Source: Desulfonatronospira thiodismutans ASO3-1
Lineage (GTDB): Bacteria > Desulfobacterota > Desulfovibrionia > Desulfovibrionales > Desulfonatronovibrionaceae
DNA: 64,000 bases
Direction: 5' to 3'
Assembly: GCF_000174435.1 (NCBI RefSeq)
Contig: NZ_ACJN02000003.1
Span: forward strand, 574,263-638,262
The translations under genes and the position numbers were made by a program. Under the pieces are notes generated by a model. It searched no databases. It was not told where the DNA came from and saw only the letters and a list, made by a program, of their open reading frames with translations. Below, in pieces: positions 8,955 through 17,221 of the stretch (position 1 is its first letter; every line of letters begins with the position of its first letter).

Positions 8955-9401
8955 CTATTCCACCTTGATGCTCACTGATTTTGAAGGCGTGTCTTTCTTG
9001 GGGATGGAGACGGTGAGCACACCGTTTTTAAATACAGCCTTTATGCCTGCGGAATCTACATTTCTGGGGAGCTGAAACTTTCTGCTGAAGGGTCCGTAAG
9101 ACCTCTCCACCAGCTGGTAAGCACTTCCAGTAGCCTCCTTTTCTATTCTCTTTTCCCCGTGCACCAGAAGATGGCCGCCCTTGGACTCCAGGCTGATTTT
9201 TTCCTGATCCACACCTGGAAGCTCCAGCTCGATAATGTACTGATCCACTGTCTCGTACAGGTCGGCCACAGGACGCCACAAAGCAAACCTGTCCCTGTCC
9301 GATGCCCGTCCCATACTCCAGTCCCGGGCATCATCCATTATCCTGTCGATTTCCTCGCGCATGCTCTGGATCTCCATCCAGGGATTGTGGTGCTTGCTCA
9401 T
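8955..9401 (-). CDS. Hsp20 / alpha-crystallin small heat-shock protein
   Basis: A 148-residue protein with an alpha-crystallin domain from about residue 45 (ADLYETVDQYIIELELPGV) ending in the conserved FKNGVLTVSIPK motif (A-x-x-x-n-GVL) and a C-terminal tail. It is a cytoplasmic ATP-independent holdase. ATG 9401 (MSKHHNPW) is preferred over ATG 9407 because GGAG abuts 9407 but is six bases from 9401. Confidence 0.9.
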   Translation of the reverse strand: MSKHHNPWMEIQSMREEIDRIMDDARDWSMGRASDRDRFALWRPVADLYETVDQYIIELELPGVDQEKISLESKGGHLLVHGEKRIEKEATGSAYQLVERSYGPFSRKFQLPRNVDSAGIKAVFKNGVLTVSIPKKDTPSKSVSIKVE

Positions 9402-9774
9402 ACTCATCTCCTGATCATATATCTATCGCTATCGCTATTTGGGAAGTGGCTCTCCCCGTACTTATTTTTAATACCTGTCATTTTTTCAAAAAAATATGTG
9501 CGGATGTGCCTTTACCCTGCTTTCCTTAAAAGTGCTTAACAGATACCGCTATGGTTTTGTGGTTTAAGCATTCAACCGGAAGTGTCAACCACTTTTTCCA
9601 GGCCCGCTCCCCTTTACCCCCAACATTCAGAGTTGACAAAGTTTGTGCTTATAATATCCTTACCTACGTAAAAATGACGTCATCACCTGAATACTGAAAA
9701 CTCTTCAGGGATTAAGCTAAGCAATTGCAAAGCGTTAAAAACATTTCAAACATAAAACCTCAGGAACGATATTG
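9402..9774. other. Divergent promoter region Hsp20 / phosphofructokinase
   Basis: No gene seen in these 373 bases. TTGACA at 9633-9638 followed after 16 bases by TATCCT is a fair sigma-70 promoter pointing to the phosphofructokinase gene. A short repeat CTATCG occurs near 9421-9436 on the Hsp20 side. Confidence 0.5.
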
Positions 9775-11088
9775 ATGAGCTCCAGCTACGATACCAGAAT
9801 CGAAACCATAGGCCCGTCCAAAGTCACCTCGCCCCTGCCTCTGTGGCGTTACATTGAAGACCGCGAAACAGTACCCATGAACCTGGACCCGGAGATGATC
9901 GGCGAGGAGCCCAACGGCCCCATCCCTCTGGAAATCGAGGTGGCCGGACCCAGGTCGAACCTTTTTTTCGACCCCTCCAAGACCAAGTGCGCCATTGTTA
10001 CCTGCGGCGGCCTCTGCCCCGGGATCAACGACGTCATAAGGGCCATTGTCATGGAGGCCCATCACAACTACAAGGTCCCATCGGTTCTGGGCATACGCTT
10101 CGGGCTTCAGGGCTTCATCCCCAGTTACGGACATCCCGTAGAAGAGCTCACACCGGATTCAGTAAGCCATATCCACGAATTCGGCGGCACCATCCTGTCC
10201 TCTTCCCGGGGGCCTCAACCGCCGGAGGATATTGTGGACGCCATGGAACGTATGAACATAAGCATCCTGTTCATGATCGGAGGCGACGGCACCATGAAGG
10301 CGGCCCAGGCCATCCAGCAGGAGGTAGCCCGGAGGGGCAACAAGATGTCTATCATCGGTGTGCCCAAGACCATAGATAATGATGTTCACTTCGTTTCCAA
10401 AACCTTCGGCTTCGATACAGCAGTGGAAAAGGCCACCGAAGCCATCGGATGCGCCCATGCCGAGGCTCTGGGCGCACCCAACGGCATCGGCATGGTCAAA
10501 CTCATGGGCCGCGAATCAGGCTTTATCGCCGCCCAGGCCACCATAGCCCTGAAAGAAGTCAATTTTGTCCTCATACCCGAATCCAGGTTCGACCTGCACG
10601 GCTCCAACGGCTTTTTGAGACACCTGGAAAAAAGGCTGGACAAAAGGGGACACGCCGTCATTGTGGTTGCCGAGGGTGCCGGACAGGAACTTTTTGACCG
10701 CAAGGGTGCCGACCCCTCGGGAAACATTATTCTGGGCGATATCTGTTCCCTGTTGCGCAAAGAAATCCTGGACCACTTCCATAAAAAAGCACAGGAAATA
10801 ACATTAAAATTCATTGACCCCAGCTACATTATCCGTTCTGTACCGGCCAACTCCAATGACCGGGTGTACTGTGGATTTCTCGGCCAGCACGCCGTGCATG
10901 CAGGCATGGCCGGCAAAACAAGCATGGTGGTCAGCATGATCCAGGACCGCTACATATATCTGCCCCTTTCCCTGGTGACCCAGAAGCGCAAGACCCTGAA
11001 CATAAACTCCAACTATTGGGGTTCAGTCCTGGCCAGCACTGGCCAGCCTTCTTCCATGGAAAACCCGGAAAAAAATGATAACTGCTGA
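9775..11088 (+). CDS. pfkA: 6-phosphofructokinase (group II, ATP-type signature)
   Basis: A 437-residue phosphofructokinase phosphorylating fructose 6-phosphate. Motifs visible: TCGGLCPGIN, GGDGTMKAA, PKTIDNDV and MGRESGFIA. GGDG (Gly at the E. coli 104 position) points to ATP rather than pyrophosphate as donor, whereas PKTIDND is the form seen in plant and kinetoplastid ATP-PFKs and in PPi-PFKs, so this is the longer group II type. ATG 9775 has AGGA nine bases upstream. The UDP-glucose pyrophosphorylase gene follows after 23 bases, forming a sugar-phosphate operon. Confidence 0.9.
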   Translation: MSSSYDTRIETIGPSKVTSPLPLWRYIEDRETVPMNLDPEMIGEEPNGPIPLEIEVAGPRSNLFFDPSKTKCAIVTCGGLCPGINDVIRAIVMEAHHNYKVPSVLGIRFGLQGFIPSYGHPVEELTPDSVSHIHEFGGTILSSSRGPQPPEDIVDAMERMNISILFMIGGDGTMKAAQAIQQEVARRGNKMSIIGVPKTIDNDVHFVSKTFGFDTAVEKATEAIGCAHAEALGAPNGIGMVKLMGRESGFIAAQATIALKEVNFVLIPESRFDLHGSNGFLRHLEKRLDKRGHAVIVVAEGAGQELFDRKGADPSGNIILGDICSLLRKEILDHFHKKAQEITLKFIDPSYIIRSVPANSNDRVYCGFLGQHAVHAGMAGKTSMVVSMIQDRYIYLPLSLVTQKRKTLNINSNYWGSVLASTGQPSSMENPEKNDNC

Positions 11089-11111
11089 GATTAATCAATA
11101 ACGGAGGAGAT

Positions 11112-12557
11112 ATGGATAGTAAGAATCTGGAGTGCATTTCAAACACCGATCCGGACCTGATGCAGATGTTCAAGGCCTATGCCCTGAAGATGGAGGAACA
11201 GTCCCTGCCGCCCATAGTGGTCAATCTTTTCAAGTGCTATTTTTCCCAGCTTCTTTACGGCAGCCAGGGCAAACTCACACAGCAGGAAATCATTCCGGTA
11301 GAACAGAATGAACTGGAAAGCCTGGACAGCATATCCAAGTACAGGGAAAAAGTCCCTGAGGCCATTTCCGAACTGGCTGTCATCAAGCTCAACGGCGGCC
11401 TGGGCACCAGCATGGGTCTGGAAAAAGCCAAGTCCCTTATTAAGGTCCGCGAAGAAAAGTCATTTCTGAATCTAATAGCAGAACAGATCAAGGTTCTGCG
11501 GGAAAAGTATCAGACCAGGGTGCCCCTTCTGTTCATGAACAGCTTCAGAACCCATATGGATACCATGATGCATGTCCAGGAGATAGACAACCCCTATCAC
11601 CTGCCCCAGGCTTTTCTGCAGCATAAGTACCCCAAAATACTGACCGACGACCTGAGCCCTGCCAAGTGGCCTGAAAATCCGGAACTGGAGTGGAACCCGC
11701 CTGGACACGGAGATATCTATACCGCCCTGGTCACTTCCGGAGTACTCAAAAACCTGCTGGAAAAAGGATACAAGTACGCCTTTATTTCCAATTCGGACAA
11801 TCTCGGGGCCACGGTGGACGAAAATATCCTGGGCTACCTCAAGGCCAAGGAGTTTACTTTTCTTATGGAAGTCACTCCCCGGACCATTACCGACCGCAAG
11901 GGCGGTCATCTGTGCAGGCTGCTGAAAAATGACCGCCTGGCCGTCAGAGAGATAGCCCAGTGCCCGGAAAATGAACTGGAAGACTTCATGGATATCCAGA
12001 AATATTCATTTTTCAACACCAACTCCATCTGGCTGAACCTGGAAGAGCTGGAAAAAGTATTCGTCAGGCACAGGATGGTCCCCCTTGACCTCATAATCAA
12101 TACCAAAAACCTTGACCCAAGAAACCCGGACTCCCCCAAGGTCTACCAGTTGGAAACAGCCATGGGTTCGGCCATTTCCGCGTTCGACCATGCAGGTGCC
12201 TTAAACGTCCCCAGGGACCGCTTTGCACCGGTCAAGACCACCAGCGACCTGCTGGCTGTAAAATCCGACCTGTACGAAATGACCGACATGATGACCATCG
12301 TGCCCAACCCCCGGCGCAAGGATCCCATGCCGGATATTCACCTGGATTCAGGATTCTTCAAGAACATCGACCAGTTTGAAGACCGGTTCGCTGCCGGGAT
12401 TCCTTCCCTGCTGGAATGCCAGGAACTCAGGGTGGAAGGCAACGTGTACTTCGGCCGGGACGTAAAAATAAAAGGCAATACCTTTATCCGCAATACTTCT
12501 GCAAAACCGGTCACCATCCAGGACGGGTCAGAACTCGAGGGTCAGGTGAATTTATAA
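11112..12557 (+). CDS. UTP-glucose-1-phosphate uridylyltransferase, UDPGP family
   Basis: A 481-residue eukaryote-type UDP-glucose pyrophosphorylase (UDPGP family), not the short bacterial GalU. The nucleotide-binding signature KLNGGLGTSMGLEKAKS appears near residue 94, followed by FMNSFRT, HGDIYTAL and SNSDNLGA. It makes UDP-glucose for glycogen, trehalose or surface polysaccharide. GGAGG precedes the ATG. It is the second gene of a pair with phosphofructokinase. Confidence 0.9.
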   Translation: MDSKNLECISNTDPDLMQMFKAYALKMEEQSLPPIVVNLFKCYFSQLLYGSQGKLTQQEIIPVEQNELESLDSISKYREKVPEAISELAVIKLNGGLGTSMGLEKAKSLIKVREEKSFLNLIAEQIKVLREKYQTRVPLLFMNSFRTHMDTMMHVQEIDNPYHLPQAFLQHKYPKILTDDLSPAKWPENPELEWNPPGHGDIYTALVTSGVLKNLLEKGYKYAFISNSDNLGATVDENILGYLKAKEFTFLMEVTPRTITDRKGGHLCRLLKNDRLAVREIAQCPENELEDFMDIQKYSFFNTNSIWLNLEELEKVFVRHRMVPLDLIINTKNLDPRNPDSPKVYQLETAMGSAISAFDHAGALNVPRDRFAPVKTTSDLLAVKSDLYEMTDMMTIVPNPRRKDPMPDIHLDSGFFKNIDQFEDRFAAGIPSLLECQELRVEGNVYFGRDVKIKGNTFIRNTSAKPVTIQDGSELEGQVNL

Positions 12558-12577
12558 AAAAAATCAGCCTCTGACCC

Positions 12578-12604
12578 TAAAGTCTTCTTTTAATCAGCCG
12601 ATAA
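12578..12604 (+). promoter_or_regulatory. Sigma-28 (FliA) flagellar promoter
   Basis: TAAA at 12578 and GCCGATAA ending at 12604 are separated by exactly 15 bases, an exact match to the sigma-28 consensus TAAA-N15-GCCGATAA. It lies 55 bases upstream of the small gene at 12659 and points toward it. Confidence 0.85.
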
Positions 12605-12658
12605 AGGGGGCGAAAGGCGTTTTTCGGTCCCCTGAAAAAAATTAAAAGGAGGCTAATT

Positions 12659-12889
12659 ATGGATATTCAAGGATTCAGCGTAGGAGGAGGCCTTACGGCA
12701 CTAAACAACTCCCTGCAGAATCATGAGCTGGGACAGGAACTTATTCAGAAAACCCTCAACGAAACCGAGGCCGCTGCAGATGCCCAGACTGCGCCTCAGG
12801 CCGCACCCCAGCCCGCACAGCCTGCCCAGGCAGAGGCCGGGGCTGCTAATGCAGAAGGACAGGGTACTATGGTGGACAAAATGGTATGA
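12659..12889 (+). CDS. Small putative motility protein (YjfB-like)
   Basis: A 76-residue protein: an amphipathic N-terminal part (MDIQGFSVGGGLTALNNSLQN...GQELIQKTLNET) then an Ala/Pro/Gln-rich tail ending MVDKMV. The N-terminal pattern and size resemble the YjfB putative motility family. The upstream sigma-28 promoter supports a role in the flagellar regulon. A perfect AAAAGGAGG precedes the ATG. It stands alone, away from any flagellar gene cluster. Confidence 0.7.
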   Translation: MDIQGFSVGGGLTALNNSLQNHELGQELIQKTLNETEAAADAQTAPQAAPQPAQPAQAEAGAANAEGQGTMVDKMV

Positions 12890-12911
12890 CCAACTGAACA
12901 AAACATTGGAT

Positions 12912-12963
12912 CAGAGGGGACCGGAAACAGCCTTTACTATCCCCGGCCCCTCTGCATTTTTTT
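12912..12963 (+). terminator. Terminator after the small motility gene
   Basis: CAGAGGGG-A-CCGG pairs with CCGG-CCCCTCTG around an 18-base loop (12912-12953) and is followed by a run of seven Ts starting at 12957. Confidence 0.8.
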
Positions 12964-13041
12964 GCAGCTCAAGCACAATCCCGTGCCTGATATGCCTACG
13001 CCGGCCTGAACAGGACCGTAGTGCAACCCGGAAAAAACAAA

Positions 13042-13923
13042 ATGCAAAAACTGAATAAACACTTTCTCCTTGCTGTAAGCGATGATGCTTCCCTCCAGTA
13101 CGGGGCCCGATTCCTTGGCTACTTTTTCCACAACAAGGGCGAGATTCGCGTGGACATGCTTAATATCGCCTACAATCCCCAGAAGACCATGGCCGAACCC
13201 GGGGATCCCACCCCGCATCAGACCACTCAGATGCAGCACGCCAGCCTGGAAAAAGGCAAGCTGGCCCTGCAGTCTGCCCGGGAAAAACTCGAAGGTTACG
13301 GCTTTGCCGAAGACAGTCTGAAAACCGATCTCAAGATGCAGACCTTCTCCACGGTGCATGATCTGGTCTCTTATGGCCGCAAAGGTCTTTACGACTCCCT
13401 GGTCCTTGGTCACAGGGGAATCGGCATGCTGGAAAGCCTGGTCCAGGACAGCATCAGCAGCAAACTTCTGCACCAGGAATGCGAAATGCCCCTGTGGATC
13501 TGCCGGGAACCTGTCAGAGCAAAGAAAGATATCCTTATCTGCACCGATGGGTCTGAAGCAAGCCTGGGTGCAGCAGATCACGCGGGCTTCATCCTGGCCG
13601 GGGAGCCGGAGCATGACATCACTGTGCTGCACGTTGCCGGTTCCGGGAGCCAGGCAGACCGGGAAAAAATCATAAACAGCACTGTAGACCGACTCCTGGA
13701 CAACAACATTGACCAGAAGAGGATAACCGCCAAAAGCCTGGACAGAACAGATACTGCCCGCACAATTCTTGACTATGCCCGGGAGAACAGTTTTGCAGTA
13801 ATCGCCATGGGCCGTACCGAGCGGCATAAAAGCCCCGGCAGACTGGGCCGGTTTTTTATGGGTTCAGTGAGCGAAAAAGTCTTCAAGAATTTCCGGCAGG
13901 CCAGCCTCTGGATACACCATTGA
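13042..13923 (+). CDS. Tandem universal stress protein (UspA family)
   Basis: A 293-residue protein with two Usp folds, the second beginning AKKDILICTDGSEASLGAADHA with the late AVIAMGRTERHKS...GSVSEKVF pattern that resembles the ATP-binding G-2x-G-9x-G(S/T) loop. The first half is more divergent. It is probably a cytoplasmic stress or energy-status protein. ATG 13042 fits the domain start and has GGAAAA upstream. GTG 13021 is the alternative. Confidence 0.8.
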   Translation: MQKLNKHFLLAVSDDASLQYGARFLGYFFHNKGEIRVDMLNIAYNPQKTMAEPGDPTPHQTTQMQHASLEKGKLALQSAREKLEGYGFAEDSLKTDLKMQTFSTVHDLVSYGRKGLYDSLVLGHRGIGMLESLVQDSISSKLLHQECEMPLWICREPVRAKKDILICTDGSEASLGAADHAGFILAGEPEHDITVLHVAGSGSQADREKIINSTVDRLLDNNIDQKRITAKSLDRTDTARTILDYARENSFAVIAMGRTERHKSPGRLGRFFMGSVSEKVFKNFRQASLWIHH

Positions 13924-14045
13924 GGCCGGATCCGCGGGCTTTATCTGCAATGGTTTTTAATTGCATGGCTGGCACTGCAGCGAAAAATTTACTACGACAC
14001 GCATAATCCCTTATTTACGACGACCACCCGCAAAATCCCCAAACA

Positions 14046-14074
14046 AAACTCTTGATTTTTTCATCAAAAGAGTT
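14046..14074 (+). other. Hairpin upstream of tRNA-Met
   Basis: An AT-rich inverted repeat (ACTCTTGAT pairs with ATCAAAAGAGT around a T-rich loop) precedes the tRNA gene. It may end transcription from upstream or be part of the tRNA promoter region. Confidence 0.4.
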
Positions 14075-14091
14075 ATTGTATCTGTTTTCGA

Positions 14092-14168
14092 GGCGAGGTA
14101 GCTCAGGAGGTCAGAGCATGCGGCTCATATCCGCAGTGTCGGGGGTTCAAGTCCCTCCCTCGCTACCA
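14092..14168 (+). tRNA. tRNA-Met (CAU anticodon, elongator type)
   Basis: A full cloverleaf: acceptor GGCGAGG pairs with CCTCGCT (one G-U), D arm GCTC...GAGC, anticodon stem TGCGG/CCGCA with loop CTCATAT (anticodon CAT), T arm GGGGG-TTCAAGT-CCCTC, discriminator A and an encoded CCA. The start and loop sequences resemble elongator tRNA-Met. A CAU anticodon could also be tRNA-Ile2, so the isotype is less sure than the gene. Confidence 0.93.
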
Positions 14169-14175
14169 CAAAAAT

Positions 14176-14212
14176 ACAAGGGGTTCAGGTACTTATCCTG
14201 AACCCCTTTTTG
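14176..14212 (+). terminator. Terminator after tRNA-Met
   Basis: AAGGGGTTCAGG pairs with CCTGAACCCCTT around a seven-base loop and runs into TTTTTGTTTT. Confidence 0.85.
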
Positions 14213-14331
14213 TTTTATGACAGTTTGTCCTACTCCTGTCCGATACCTGCCCCCTGCATGGTTACCATATGCCTATGGCAAAACCCTGGGAAGAAGCAGC
14301 AGCCTTCTAATTCATTATCAGGTCTTCAATT

Positions 14332-14580
14332 TCAGGAATGATGACAGGAGCGTTCAGCCTCCCACCCCTTGCAAGCCAAGGCGATGTATTTAGGTGCTGG
14401 TCGGCTGCTTGTGCTATAAGCGCTGATGGTACGTGGTGTCAGCCCCAATGCCGCAGCAGCCTCTTTCAAAGAAAGGCTGTTTCTGGCGCGCCATTGTGCA
14501 AAAATCCGGGTGTTTTCATCAGGTGCGTTTTGGGCCTGGGCATCCAATAAAAGCGTGTCGGCCCCAATCTGGATAATCAA
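14332..14580 (-). pseudogene. Fragment of a helix-turn-helix (DUF2442-associated type) protein
   Basis: An 82-residue frame containing an XRE-like helix-turn-helix (LSLKEAAAALGLTPRTISAY) and the tail PKYIALACKGWEAE, typical of the C-terminal part of longer HTH proteins with an N-terminal DUF2442 domain. The expected N-terminal domain is not in frame upstream. A similar-looking LDYPDW segment lies in another frame, so a frameshifted remnant is likely. It sits among decayed mobile DNA downstream of the tRNA. Confidence 0.5.
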
Positions 14581-14780
14581 GTCGGTTTGTCACAATTATG
14601 ATAGCACACTCGGCGGGTGCAGCTTCGGCGGGGGTGTTGATAAAAAATGGCATTCTAATATCCGGACCATGCCGGCTATTGCTTAGGCTGCACCTCTGGC
14701 TTTTCAGTGGTCAGATCATCAAGTAATGTTGCCATAAAAAGATTCCTCTCTTTCTGCAAGTTTCTATTGAGTTACCTTCA

Positions 14781-15062
14781 CTACATCCTTGGCAGCATAC
14801 GGACGGACAATTCATGCCCTGTTGCCGCAGCGTATTTCTGCAGCGTTTTCATGCTCGGATTATGCCTGCCGGACTCCAGGCGGGCTATTCCTGCCTGCTT
14901 CATGCCCATGCGCCTGGCAAGTTCGGTCTGAGTGAGCCCGGCCTTTGTCCTGGCCTCAATAAGCATGGAAGCAAAGCCAAACTCATCCTGCAGGCGGTCA
15001 TATTCCCTTTTGACATCAGGATCTTTTAGAATTTCTTCCTTCAATTCCCCTAAGGGTTTCAT
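14781..15062 (-). CDS. HigA-like XRE antitoxin
   Basis: A 93-residue protein with a clear XRE helix-turn-helix (RTKAGLTQTELARRMGMKQAGIARLESGRHNPSMKTLQKYA). It overlaps the end of the toxin gene upstream by 47 bases, the toxin-first order of HigBA modules. It is predicted to neutralise the toxin and repress the shared promoter. Confidence 0.85.
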   Translation of the reverse strand: MKPLGELKEEILKDPDVKREYDRLQDEFGFASMLIEARTKAGLTQTELARRMGMKQAGIARLESGRHNPSMKTLQKYAAATGHELSVRMLPRM

Positions 15063-15381
15063 CTGAAATGCTCCTTAATCTTTCCAGGGCGGTTCTGATT
15101 TCCTTCCCTGGAGTTTTCCGGGTCTTTTTGACGAAAAAGCGCAGGATAACAATTCGTTTTCCGGCCAGGGTTACATAAAGGCCCCTGCCGATGGCATCCT
15201 TTCCTGCAAGCCTTATCTCCCAGAGCTCATCTTGGATGTGGCGAACATAAGGCATCCCGACATTTGGCAGGCCGTGCGTCTTGATCAGCTCAGCCACCTT
15301 CAGGAGTCTGGCCTTCATTTCCGGTGGCAGTTCCATAAGCTCCTGCTCCACTGTTGAACTGGCCAGAAACAGTTCCCACAT
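15016..15381 (-). CDS. HigB/Gp49-like RelE-superfamily toxin
   Basis: A 121-residue basic protein of the phage-derived Gp49/HigB family, with the typical DELWEIRLAGKDAIGRGLYV and ILRFFVKKTRKTP segments. These toxins are ribosome-dependent mRNA endonucleases. It is the first gene of the pair and overlaps the antitoxin. The tRNA, toxin-antitoxin and integrase remnants suggest a former integrated element. Confidence 0.85.
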   Translation of the reverse strand: MWELFLASSTVEQELMELPPEMKARLLKVAELIKTHGLPNVGMPYVRHIQDELWEIRLAGKDAIGRGLYVTLAGKRIVILRFFVKKTRKTPGKEIRTALERLRSISDETLRGIEGRNSKRS

Positions 15382-15510
15382 AAAAATATATCCTTGATGT
15401 TATAAGGTGTCAATCAATTACAGGGCCTTGCTTGGAACCTGCCCGGTTTTGCTGGAAAGTTTCTCTGGTCCCTCAGAATCAGGCTTGCAATCACCTTGCA
15501 GGGGTATGCC

Positions 15511-15672
15511 TTAAGCCACGCCTCTGGCTTGATTTATGCCAATGACCTTTCCTGAGCTCCTTGCACCCAGCTTGCTTACAGCCTCCCTTTTGTGATCCGG
15601 CATCAGGTGGGCATAGCGCATGGTCATTTCAATGGTTTTATGCCCCATGCGGTAAACAAGTGCCACATCCCG
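15511..15672 (-). pseudogene. C-terminal remnant of a tyrosine recombinase
   Basis: Reading the minus strand gives about 53 codons ending at TAA 15511: DVALVYRMGHKTIEMTMRYAHL followed by a short tail. This holds the GH and the catalytic Tyr (RYAHL) of tyrosine integrases but no Arg boxes. The upstream part is missing, so it is a broken gene. A second, different integrase tail lies at 20998-21298 on the plus strand. Confidence 0.75.
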
Positions 15673-15941
15673 CATCCAGCTTTTTTTAGACTCAAGCCTG
15701 CTCTTACTCCTGTCCTACCAGAAAAGGTGAAAAAGGCTTAGCTCCGCAGCTTACATAATTCAACATCCAGCCCGGGCTGGATACCCTGGCCACAGGCATC
15801 AGTCCAGAATTAAGCCCAAAGACTCCCTGGCAACGCCCCTTGATTGTGCAAGCATCTTTTTCGATTAATTCCACTTTTCATTCCAGTCATCTTCTTAATC
15901 CTGTCCAAAAGGTATCCACCCTGCCCTTTCATCTGTCCTGC

Positions 15942-15960
15942 GTGTCCAAATTTTGGACAC
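15942..15960 (+). promoter_or_regulatory. Palindromic operator/UAS, copy 1
   Basis: GTGTCCAAA-T-TTTGGACAC is a perfect 9-bp inverted repeat around one base, about 175 bases upstream of the -24 element. The position suits an enhancer for a sigma-54 activator. Extra TGTCC half-sites lie just upstream. Confidence 0.65.
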
Positions 15961-16134
15961 AATCAACAGCCTGATTTTATTCACTTATACTTTTATCATC
16001 AGTTTTATGTCTGAATAGGACACAAAAATCACCCTGCTCTTGTATGTTTTCCACTGCTTCACTTCATTAAGTTTAATCCAGTCATATGAGCTGACCGCTG
16101 AACCATGCCCTTTGCCGGAAGCCATCGCCCATGG

Positions 16135-16150
16135 TGGCTCGATGCTTGCC
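16135..16150 (+). promoter_or_regulatory. Sigma-54 promoter, copy 1
   Basis: TGGCTCG-ATGC-TTGCC has GG and GC separated by ten bases, the sigma-54 spacing. The -24 box carries one change (T for A) against the consensus TGGCACG that is present in copy 2. Transcription would run toward 16367. Confidence 0.7.
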
Positions 16151-16346
16151 CTGTTAAAATGTACAGTTTTATTTCCTTGACTTTGTTCGGAATTAAGATA
16201 TTGTGAACATAAAATATACCTAATAAGTAGGTAATTACAGCCAAACTAAATAGTTAATATTATGCGGCAGTTCATGATGTCCGGCCACGTTCAATCTGAT
16301 TGAGATCTTTTGATCTGCAGCATAAAAATGAACTAGGGAGGAAAGT

Positions 16347-16370
16347 ATGACCAAAGGGAGGGAGCTATGA
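16347..16370 (+). CDS. Seven-codon leader overlapping the ferredoxin subunit start
   Basis: ATG 16347 has GGGAGGAAA upstream and encodes MTKGREL, ending at TGA 16368, which overlaps the next ATG (ATGA). It may couple translation to the downstream gene, or be fortuitous. Confidence 0.35.
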   Translation: MTKGREL

Positions 16371-17209
16371 ACAACTTGATCAATCGGCGCATTTTCCTGA
16401 AACAAGGTGTTGCAGCCACGGGAGGCCTTCTCCTGGCCAAAGGCGCTGCCGGCACAAGCCAAGCCTCCAGCACTCAGGCCGCGTTTCTTTACGACAGCAT
16501 CAAATGCATCAATTGCGGGATTTGTGAAAGAACATGTGAGCGGGTAAACGGGCTGCCTGAGGAGCACAACGTCATCAGAATGAGCCAGAAGGCGGCTCCC
16601 GGCACTCCCATTCACATCACCAGACGCCATTCCTGCATGCAGTGTATCCGTCCGTCCTGCGCCCGGGCCTGCCCCACAGGTGCCACCTACAAGGACGAAT
16701 TCGGGCTGGTCAGCTTTGATTCTGAAAAATGCATGGCCTGCGGCTACTGTGTGGACGCCTGCCCTTTCCAGCATCCCGAGCTTTCCAGGTTCACATACTT
16801 CAGCCTGCGCAACGTCTGGATAAACCGCTGCACCGCCTGCGGGGCCTGCGCTCAGGCCTGCCCGGAAAACGCCCTTTTCTTCGGTTTCCGCAATGAACTC
16901 ATGGATATGGCCAAAAAAAGGCTTGATGAAATCAAAAACAACTACCCTTTAACCAAGGCTCAGCTATACGGCGAGGAAGATCTGAATCTCATCTGGATCC
17001 TGGCGGATGACCCTTATGTCTATGATCTGCCGGGCCCCACCGCAGCAGCAGTTGTGGATGACAAGTTGATGCTCTGGAAAGATGTCCTCAGGCCAGGGAT
17101 CTTGTCCCTGTCCGGAGTGGCCATGGCCATTCTGGGCGTGGTGTACTTTTTTGCCCGGCGCAACCATAAAAAAGAAGTAGAGCGCCTCAGACAGGAAGGC
17201 AAACTTTAA
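16367..17209 (+). CDS. Tat-exported FdnH/HybA-like four-cluster ferredoxin subunit
   Basis: A 280-residue protein: Tat signal (NRRIFLKQGVAATGG), then 4Fe-4S motifs CINCGICERTC, CMQCIRPSCARACP, CMACGYCVDACP and CTACGACAQACP, and a C-terminal membrane helix (about 248-266) followed by a basic tail. This is the architecture of beta subunits of periplasm-facing formate dehydrogenases and hydrogenases, which anchor to a cytochrome b. No molybdenum or NiFe catalytic subunit is encoded nearby. The cytochrome b gene follows after 12 bases. Confidence 0.88.
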   Translation: MNNLINRRIFLKQGVAATGGLLLAKGAAGTSQASSTQAAFLYDSIKCINCGICERTCERVNGLPEEHNVIRMSQKAAPGTPIHITRRHSCMQCIRPSCARACPTGATYKDEFGLVSFDSEKCMACGYCVDACPFQHPELSRFTYFSLRNVWINRCTACGACAQACPENALFFGFRNELMDMAKKRLDEIKNNYPLTKAQLYGEEDLNLIWILADDPYVYDLPGPTAAAVVDDKLMLWKDVLRPGILSLSGVAMAILGVVYFFARRNHKKEVERLRQEGKL

Positions 17210-17221
17210 AGGAGACGGACA

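Larger units (their letters stand above)
15888..16178 (+). repeat. 291-bp direct repeat, copy 1 (upstream regulatory module)
   Basis: This stretch matches 21713-22003 base for base at a constant offset of 5825, with about four differences and no gaps. It lies upstream of the ferredoxin/cytochrome b/decaheme operon. It contains a 19-bp palindrome (15942-15960) and a -24/-12 element (16135-16150), so it looks like a duplicated control region. Confidence 0.9.
15382..16346. other. Gene-poor stretch: integrase remnant and regulatory repeat copy 1
   Basis: Apart from the integrase tail and the 291-bp repeat described separately, I see no gene. The stretch 15673-15887 looks like decayed DNA. The stretch 16179-16346 is the AT-rich leader of the following operon. 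Confidence 0.6.
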
